Assembly (NCBI GenBank): GCA_039707465.1
Contig: CM077644.1
Span: 99,495,875 to 99,559,874, forward strand
From: Rhabdophis nuchalis
Taxonomy: Eukaryota > Chordata > Lepidosauria > Squamata > Natricidae
DNA length: 64,000 nucleotides
Direction: 5' to 3'
Shown here piece after piece: positions 57,466 to 64,000 of the stretch. The notes below the pieces were generated by a model. That model worked only from the letters and a program-made list of their open reading frames with translations. It was not told where the DNA came from and searched no databases. Positions within the stretch are counted from its first letter, which is position 1. Each line of letters starts with the position of its first letter. The position numbers and the translations under genes are program-made.

Positions 57466-58272
57466 GCACTAACTTGAGCATTTCAAGGGACAACACAGTT
57501 AATGGGGGGGGGGCTTCAGAAAGAGTAAAAAAGCAGATCACGTAACACTAGTGATGGTGGGACTTGTTTTTACCCCATTTACCAAATTCCAATACAAATA
57601 CTTCTTCCATTTAAGTACCTTGAGAGAAAATAGTTCAGAACTATGAATTTAAGTATAAAATTTCATATTAAAAATATTGCAGATCACTGTAACAATAGAG
57701 CAAATGAGAAATGAATGAAAATTACTTAAGACTTAGAAAAGTAGTTCATTTATCTTAGCTCCAAGATACAATACTTTGGCGCAGACCATAACAAGATTAG
57801 GCATGTGCTTGCCCAACTTTTAATGTTGGCAATGATGTTTTCTAGATGAAATAGACTTTTTCTATAAATAAAAGTCTTGTTGAAACTCATTGTTCCCAGT
57901 ACATTGATTTTTTTTTGGAGTGGTATAGAACTATTTAATTTGCATGATCAGTGATCATACATCAAATTAAAGTACATTCTTAGAGGAAACGTTAACTTCT
58001 GCCTCCCTCAAACAATTTCAGATAAAAGTCATCCAGAGCAATTCATTACTGATAATGAAGTGGAATTGGGTATTAATGTGCTTGAAAAGTTTGGAATGCT
58101 CTCAATTACCATAACCACCTAGCACATCTAATAATGATATCAGGTGAAAAGAACATATTTGACATTTTTGAACACTAAATTTTGTCAGGTCCAAAGAACA
58201 CTCTGAGTGACTAGCCTACAATTGTGATTAATGAATACACAAGGAAAATAAAAAATGAAGAGGAAAATTGTG
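57466..58272. other. Unassigned AT-rich sequence
   Basis: No gene or repeat recognised. Confidence 0.4.
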
Positions 58273-58280
58273 CCCTAAAC

Positions 58281-58415
58281 CAGGGGTCCCCAACCTTTGC
58301 AACTTTAAGTCTGAAGGACTTCAGCTCCCAGGATTCTCCAGCCAGCAAAGCTGGCTGGAGAAGTCTGGGAGCTGAAGTCCTTCAGACTTAAAGTTGCAAA
58401 GGTTGGAGACCCCTG
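58281..58415. mobile_element. Palindromic hAT-like MITE, perfect TSD
   Basis: It starts CAGGGGTCCCCAACCTTTGC and ends with the inverse (GGTTGGAGACCCCTG). CCCTAAAC flanks it (58273-58280, 58416-58423). The two halves pair over almost the full length (AACTTTAAGTCTGAAGGACT against its complement). Confidence 0.95.
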
Positions 58416-58423
58416 CCCTAAAC

Positions 58424-58717
58424 AACGAATAAGTTACAAAACAGCAATCTATTTCACTATAAACAAGAAGGTTTACCGGAAGCAGAAAGTACATTTTACT
58501 CCATTCAATTATGTGTTAGATATAATAGAATATAGAGAAGAACCAACTTGCACTAGAAATGTGGAGGAGCCCTAGCAGAACAGGCCAAGGTCTACCTTAA
58601 GACACCATTTTTTTTTAATCTCAAAGAACCCAGTCAAGTATCTACTGTGCTTATATGCAGAAGGTTGAGATATCCTATCTCCTGCCATTGTTCCTCCAGA
58701 ACGTGCATTACAGAGCT
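58424..58717. other. Unassigned sequence
   Basis: Nothing recognised. Confidence 0.4.
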
Positions 58718-58932
58718 ATTTTGGTCTAGTCGTTAAGGAGCCAGCCTAGAAAGCAGGACACAATTAGTTCTAGTTTCACCTTAAGTCATCAAAGTCATCT
58801 GGCTGACAGCTTGAGCTAGTCACTCTCTTCCAACCCAACCCACTTCAAAGTATTGTTGTGGGAACAGTAGATGTATTGGAAATGTTCATCGCCAGTAAAA
58901 ATATTACAGGTAATATGGAAATAAATAAATCT
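58718..58932 (+). mobile_element. tRNA-derived SINE, second type
   Basis: The head TTGGTCTAGTCGTTAAGGAG, then GTTCTAGTTTCACCTTAAGT (B-box-like), GAGCTAGTCACTCTCTTCCA, and an L2-like end (GGAAATAAATAAAT). It is diverged but follows the layout of squamate tRNA SINEs with a LINE-like tail. Confidence 0.6.
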
Positions 58933-59009
58933 GAGGGCACACTATGCTCAGTTCAGAGTAGCAATTAGTTTTGAATTTTCAAGACTAACAGCTCTCAATA
59001 GACTTGCCT

Positions 59010-59281
59010 TCATTTTATTTATTTTATTAAATTTATACCCCGCCATTCTCCTTGTTAGGACCCAGGGCGGCACACAGGCATTATTAAAACCACAAAATAC
59101 AATAAATATCAGTTAAAATATATTAAATTAGTTAACCCGTGCTAAAACCCATGTTAAAAACCTTCCCAAATTATAATTTATTTTTAAAAAGTCAGAAACG
59201 GGGGGCTATCCTAGGCCGGCTTGCTGAAATAAATATGTCTTAAGACGTTGGCGGAAGAGAAAATATGTCTTAAGACGTTGG
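59010..59281 (-). mobile_element. L2-clade LINE 3' end in antisense
   Basis: ATTTTATT repeats, ATACCCCGCCATTCTCCTTG and, farther in, the degraded C-terminal coding with CCGGCTTGCTGAAATAAATA. A 22-bp block (AAATATGTCTTAAGACGTTG...) is duplicated at 59231 and 59261. Confidence 0.82.
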
Positions 59282-59530
59282 CCTTCATGAATTTATTTAA
59301 ACCTCCTTTAAAGCCAACCAAGTTAGTGATCTTCACTCTATCTTGTAGTAGCAGGCTAATCATGCCTTGTGTAAAAAAGTATTTTCTTTTGTCTATTCTA
59401 AATCTTCTTCCAGCCAGTTACATCGAAGTTTCTAATGTTTTGTGAGACAGAAAAAAAAAATTCCCTGGCAACTTCCTTTATGCAGTGCACAGTTTTAGAT
59501 ACCTCCATCATGTCACTTTTGATATAACAT
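59282..59530 (-). mobile_element. CR1-type LINE, ORF2 C-terminal fragment
   Basis: The minus-strand translation contains RRFRIDKRKYFFTQGMISL and LVGFKGGLNKFMK, matching the CR1 C-terminal pattern R.R.DKRK.FFT.R....WN and FK..LDKFM. It is degraded, with stops, and abuts the L2 tail. Confidence 0.7.
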
Positions 59531-60262
59531 AACATTATGTTACTGATTACTGTAGGTAGCTTAATACATGATTTTTCTCTCTCTCCCTAACTGGTGTATT
59601 TTTCTTTTCTATATGTTCAGCATTTTAGTGTGTATTTATGCTGGCTAAAACTGTACAGTAAATGGTTGATAACAGCTGTATTGTTCTAGTAACATATTTT
59701 ATATCATAATTTGTGGGGGGGGGGAGTACAGGTGATAAATGCTTAGACGGCAGGAGATGCCACTCAGAGAAGCTAGGAAACAAACTGTTAGTCAAGAGAG
59801 GTCAAAAGGCAATGCCACTAATAATAAAAATAGCTGAAGCGGTGAGTGATTGCATGATAATATAGAACATAAACCTCATCAACATACATCTAAAGGGAAA
59901 CGGTGGAAACTGATCATACTTGACATTTATGGTTTCTTTATTTCCGTGAAGCATAAATCTATGGAACAGAATGCCTTTATTTCTTTAAAATCAAACTACT
60001 TAAGTATTGCTTTTGATACACTGTTTCCCCCTCATATTCATTTTCCTCCTCTGGCCCACCAAAGCCTTTTAAGGAAAAGGAACTGAACAAATGGATGAAG
60101 ACAGTTACGTATAAAAGGTTCAATAGCAATGATCAAGAAAGATGTTGACTAACTTGTGTTCAGCTCTACAGTAACAACATAGCACAGTTGCTGGATTTCA
60201 ATTGTCCCGAGACTTCTAGATGTGTTCATGAGAGGCTGTTTACATTGCTCATGACAGGGTTG
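59531..60262. other. Unassigned sequence
   Basis: A G-run near 59715 only; no gene. Confidence 0.4.
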
Positions 60263-60270
60263 GATTAGAC

Positions 60271-60605
60271 CAGTGACGACTAACCTTTTTGTCATTGTGT
60301 GCCAAAAACACATGCATGCGTCTACGACAACGCGCTCACATGTCTGCACCCATATTGCAATGCACGTGTGACCCCCCCCACGTTCCCCCCCTCACCCATT
60401 TTTTGCTTCCAGGTTGGTGCAGGAGGATTTCCAGGCCCAAAATGCAGTTGGGGGGGGGAGCATGGCAGAGACCAGCTGGCCAGCAGGAGGCACATGTGGA
60501 GGGGCACATTCACCATGCAGCTGGGATGGGGAGATGGCTGACATGCCCACAAAGAGGGCTCTACATGCCACCTGTAGCATGCATGCCATAGGTTTGCCAT
60601 CACAG
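60271..60605. mobile_element. hAT-like MITE with perfect 8-bp TSD
   Basis: It starts CAGTGACGACTAACCTTTTT and ends GGTTTGCCATCACAG. GATTAGAC flanks it (60263-60270, 60606-60613). The GC-rich body gives several overlapping ORFs on both strands; none is a gene. Same family as 39077-39380. Confidence 0.93.
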
Positions 60606-60613
60606 GATTAGAC

Positions 60614-61056
60614 AGTAGTCTAGTTAAATTAGGCTTAGGCGGGCCCTCATATCTGGAGTCTAAGGTCCATTGTAGTTCAGTGAAACTATGATTTGTGTGG
60701 GGGGGGGGGAATTCAGCTGAAATTCCATTTTCAAGGGAAGTCTCTTAGAGTAATACTACATGGGAGCCATTAAGAATGATATTTAGCATTTTGTGTTCTT
60801 GCATACTGCATCAGCAGCAGTTGGGTTAATGTTAACTCAACGTGACCACACAGTAGAAACAAACAAATATGGTCTCCCTGTATGTAGCGCTACAAGATCT
60901 GAATTTAAAAATGTGGATATTTACTAGGTGGCAGCAAAGTGATATAGAAAATTATATTTCTTTGCTCCAAGCTAAAGGACATCCAGCTTTTTTGAAGCTT
61001 CGATGTGTTAACCAAAAGGGAGGTGGGGGGAGAGGAAGCATAGCCACTCTATATAA
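60614..61056. other. Unassigned sequence with a CTCF-like motif
   Basis: No gene recognised. TTACTAGGTGGCAGC at 60921-60935 resembles the CTCF core. Confidence 0.4.
60921..60935 (+). promoter_or_regulatory. CTCF-like motif
   Basis: TTACTAGGTGGCAGC matches the CTCF core CCACYAGRKGGCRS except at the first two positions. It lies in repeat-free sequence. Occupancy is unknown. Confidence 0.4.
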
Positions 61057-61581
61057 ATGGGAGGTTGGGGAATGGGAGAGAAGAGGAGAATTAGAATGGG
61101 AAATATGGAGAGGGATGACATCAAGAAGTTTAAGATTGAAGTTCCTTCAGGATATCTAGAAAAGAATGTTCTCAACTCTAGCAATACTCCAGCCCTGAAA
61201 AATAAGATTTATGTTTTGGTGAAATGTATAGGCCCTTTTATCTTTGAAAGCCATAACAAAAAACCAAATCTCATTCTTTCTTGGTCTGAGCCCCTATTAG
61301 GGAAGGACAATTCTACCATATTTGTTTTCACTAAAATTTTCATTCGACTGAAGTTCTGTTCAGCCCAGTTGCCTGGAAAAAATGCCAGCATGAATAAAAT
61401 GAAGTTCATATCTCAATTTCTTGCACGATCAAGCCCTTGCTTTGCACTGAAATGTTCACCATTCGGTGGACAGATCCACCTAATTTATTCCAACCTTGAC
61501 CCAGTTTCTCAGTCACTGGAGATTTATGGTCACATTAAACCTGTTGGAGTAACAGATCGCCATTTGCTATCTGACATATGA
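61057..61581 (+). CDS. Unexplained 174-codon ORF, doubtful
   Basis: This is the longest open frame not explained by a transposon or simple repeat. The predicted product is basic, with no signal peptide or transmembrane segment. It has no motif I recognise; short hydrophobic stretches such as KNKIYVLVKCIGPFIFE occur. A Gly/Arg-rich start (GGWGMGEKRRIRMGNMER) comes from a G-rich stretch. No promoter, polyadenylation signal or splice frame is evident. In ~40% GC DNA a chance ORF of this length is not very rare, so it may be an old pseudogene or simply random. Confidence 0.2.
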   Translation: MGGWGMGEKRRIRMGNMERDDIKKFKIEVPSGYLEKNVLNSSNTPALKNKIYVLVKCIGPFIFESHNKKPNLILSWSEPLLGKDNSTIFVFTKIFIRLKFCSAQLPGKNASMNKMKFISQFLARSSPCFALKCSPFGGQIHLIYSNLDPVSQSLEIYGHIKPVGVTDRHLLSDI

Positions 61582-62474
61582 ACATATTTCATTTATAGCT
61601 ATAGCAACAGAAAATTAAAGAAGAGCATTCTTTAACCATTACCTATAAATTACTTCCTAATAGGAGTAGAGCTCAGTAATTAAAAATCTAAAGGGAATAG
61701 TAATATTCTGTTTTCTTAATCCTTTGAATTAAAGAGATACTTAAAAAAATAAAAATAAAAGGATACTTTTGAAATATTAATAGCCCCCTCATTCAGTGTG
61801 TACAGAAGGTGGCTGATAAAAGCCATTTGCATTAACATTCTTAAATAACACTTTTTAATATTAGCATTAAAATGGACTCAATTTATTTTGAAAGCTTTTA
61901 AAATTGAAATGGATGGTGACTTTAGACTGAGTTGACGTAGAATAAACTTGGGATAAGTGGGATAAGTTTTAAATGAGATGCCTTTTATCTATTTTCTTGG
62001 CTGCCACATAAACAAGCTCAGCATGAACATTTCAAGAACCCAATCTCACTGTTGTGAAGTAGGAATTGTGCTTGTGGGTCAAGTACAGAGTGCTTCCTTA
62101 GCTCTCAGAGTAGTGAAGAGTATTTCTCCAGGGGTTACAATAAGAATACTAGGCTAATTTTAGTTCCATGTTTTAGAATTAGCCATGATAGCATGTAACT
62201 AATACATTTTACCCAAACAATAATGCTTAATGTAGCCTCAAAGTAGAGAAAGCATTTCACCATGAGGTTTCACATGAGTTCAAGAAAAAGTGCATATACA
62301 TTCTTTCTTTTCTATCTACAATTACACAAACACACACCGCTTCCACATGTACAATGCATTTTCTGCACATATTTCTCTCTCTCTTTTTCTCTCATGCTCC
62401 CCTACAATGATATGCATGCAGTCTACTATAGCATTTATGGGAAATTTGTAAGAGCTTCCACCTCCACTGTTTAA
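61582..62474. other. Unassigned AT-rich sequence
   Basis: No gene or repeat recognised. Confidence 0.4.
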
Positions 62475-62476
62475 AA

Positions 62477-62512
<36 letters not shown>
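62475..62512 (+). repeat. (TG)n microsatellite
   Basis: About 16 GT units. Confidence 0.97.
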
Positions 62513-62949
62513 ACGTACATGTTCATGCACGCACATGCTATTTTGACCTTTTTAAAATTTATTATTATTTTTGGCTATACATCAATATCATTATATGAAC
62601 AGTGAAGAATCTGGGTATCATTCATTTAAATACAAATAATAATAGTAATATTAATAATATTAGTTACATTAATTATACATATGTAATTGTGGTGTTATTA
62701 TACATATATTTGTATTAGAGTCTGTTCCTTCATTATTTAGTTGTTCAGTGTTTTTGTGCGCCATTCTAATAACAATCACAATATTATTTAAATGTACATA
62801 GTGATACCATCTTTCAACATCTAATCTTTACATCTAGCTTTTACTTTTAGTATATTATATAAAAATATGTATAATAATATTCCCCCTTGATAGTGTTTCT
62901 ACATCTGTGGTAGCACTCAATAAAGCCAATCTTATATTAAACAGCATTC
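62513..62949. other. Unassigned AT-rich sequence
   Basis: AT-rich, with AATAAT runs; nothing recognised. Confidence 0.4.
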
Positions 62950-63900
62950 CTTTTCTAACCATTATCTCTTGCCCGCTTTAGTATTTCAATACTTATTCAT
63001 TTTTTATCCAAACTCCTACCTTGGGTCTTTGTCTCTGTCTACATCTTTCCTATTTAGCCCAAATATTTCTTCCATCTCTACTATGCCTTGCTGCCGTACC
63101 TTCAGAGGTTCTGCCCAAGCCCCTATCTTCTCTTCAGAAATATCTTTCTTTTTAATCCAATCCCATTTTTTGATCTATTAATATATATCGTCCCTTATTT
63201 GATTTGAATGCGTTCTGTCTTCTCCTCTGGTCTTTCTATTATCTCCTCTATTATGATCTTTATTCATTGTCCCTTGTTGAAAATTTTCTGATTTCCCCAC
63301 AATGTCATGCATTAAGTCTTTTATCTCCCTGTGATTATTTATCAACATATCATAAGTACTTTGCAGCATCAACACCATTTCTTTTTGAAATCCACCTATC
63401 TCTGCCTGAAGCAACATCTTGTCTTATTTTGATAGGTCTGAATATTGCTTAATAGCCTGTCAGTAGTCTCTCACTGCTTCAAAGTCTCAATTGTCTATGA
63501 CCTCAGAAAGCCAGCGTAGAAACCATTTGCTCAATCCTAGCATTGCTCCTCAGGGAAATGCAATAGTTATAATTATTTGTGTCCCACAGTTAGTCAATTA
63601 GTTCCAATTATGTAATCCAAGAAAATTTCCAAATGTCTCCTTAAATCCACTCTGTGAGTTCAGTCATAAATCTTAGCATTTAAAAGTCACTTTCTTTAAA
63701 TGTCTTCCATAATCTCACAATTAAACCTCCAATAACCACGAAGTAGACAGATATAGAACAGTAAATAGAACAGCAGTCATCCAGGTATTATTTATTTCCA
63801 TTTTTTTCCCCCTTTGTCTTATCAGTACTTCCCAAGGTTGTATGAGTTTAATATATATTCCATTAAAAATCAGTAGAGGGCGCCTTCAGCTTAAATGTCA
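62950..63900 (-). mobile_element. L1-type LINE 5' part, a second subfamily
   Basis: An open frame at 63417-63178 (minus) encodes MLLQAEIGGFQKEMVLMLQS and INNHREIKDLMHDIVGKS, then a very basic stretch (RGDNRKTRGEDRTHSNQIRD). This is compatible with an L1 ORF1 N-terminus (coiled coil plus basic linker) unlike that at 38 kb. Leftward, more degraded coding continues to ~62950. Positions 63418-63900 would be 5' UTR. Boundaries and subfamily are uncertain. Confidence 0.5.
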
Positions 63901-64000
63901 ACATTGCACAAAATCTAGCAAATATTTATTTCAGTTTCTGAAAATAATCAATATTCAGACAATTAATTCCAGCATTTTAAAATGCCTTGCCAAAATATTG

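Noticed and set aside
60289..60611. Overlapping Gly/Pro/Cys-rich ORFs
   Set aside because: Inside a GC-rich hAT MITE and open on both strands.

Overview
The window is vertebrate nuclear DNA, AT-rich and with very few CpGs, and most likely from a squamate reptile (probably a snake). This rests on the repeat content. It combines a BovB/RTE LINE, CR1 and L2 LINE 3' ends, at least two L1 types, R4/Dong-like LINE remnants, tRNA-derived SINEs of the Sauria type, a Helitron 3' end family, Tc1/mariner-like MITEs and many short hAT-like MITEs. I recognise no host protein-coding exon, tRNA or rRNA, and the window reads as intergenic or deep intronic. Nearly every open reading frame is either a remnant of a retroelement or an artefact of simple sequence.

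Layout. 0-5.6 kb: the 5' half of an L1 (minus strand, cut by the window edge), a CR1 tail, a SINE, a near-perfect hairpin, a large inverted repeat, a Helitron 3' end, and a second SINE split by a hAT MITE. 5.6-15.4 kb: mostly unassigned sequence, with an R4-like LINE tail inside an AAT microsatellite, an L1 ORF2 3' end, and three hAT MITEs. 15.4-18.9 kb: L2 C-termini, a BovB C-terminus in antisense, a mariner-type MITE and a hAT MITE. 20.3-24.9 kb: GC-rich, repeat-dense DNA dominated by a 2.07-kb hAT-flanked composite element. It has perfect 14-bp ends and a perfect 8-bp target duplication, and carries a GC-rich inverted repeat, about 1 kb of almost pure purine sequence, a mariner-like fragment and a 30-bp minisatellite. 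25-36 kb: scattered MITEs, L2 and CR1 ends, an L1 remnant, and a repeat-poor stretch (34.3-35.8 kb) that could hold conserved non-coding sequence. 36.4-39.4 kb: an L2 tail, then a 1.74-kb L1 with ORF1 but no ORF2, inserted with a perfect 13-bp target duplication in an older MITE. 39-51 kb: a second Helitron end, a mariner-type MITE with perfect ends, R4-like LINE remnants, SINEs, and a perfectly palindromic hAT MITE nested in a mariner-type MITE. 51-64 kb: mostly unassigned sequence with hAT MITEs, L2 and CR1 tails, one unexplained 174-codon ORF, CTCF-like motifs, and the 5' part of another L1 type at the right edge.

No genes here work together in a pathway. What the sequence records is layered transposition: SINEs hit by hATs, mariner MITEs hit by hATs, an R4 LINE hit by a hAT, and a MITE hit by an ORF2-less L1. 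At least 17 hAT-like insertions have recognisable target-site duplications, 11 of them perfect 8-bp pairs, so hAT activity is the strongest signal in the window. All family names were assigned by eye from motifs, termini and duplications, without a database search.
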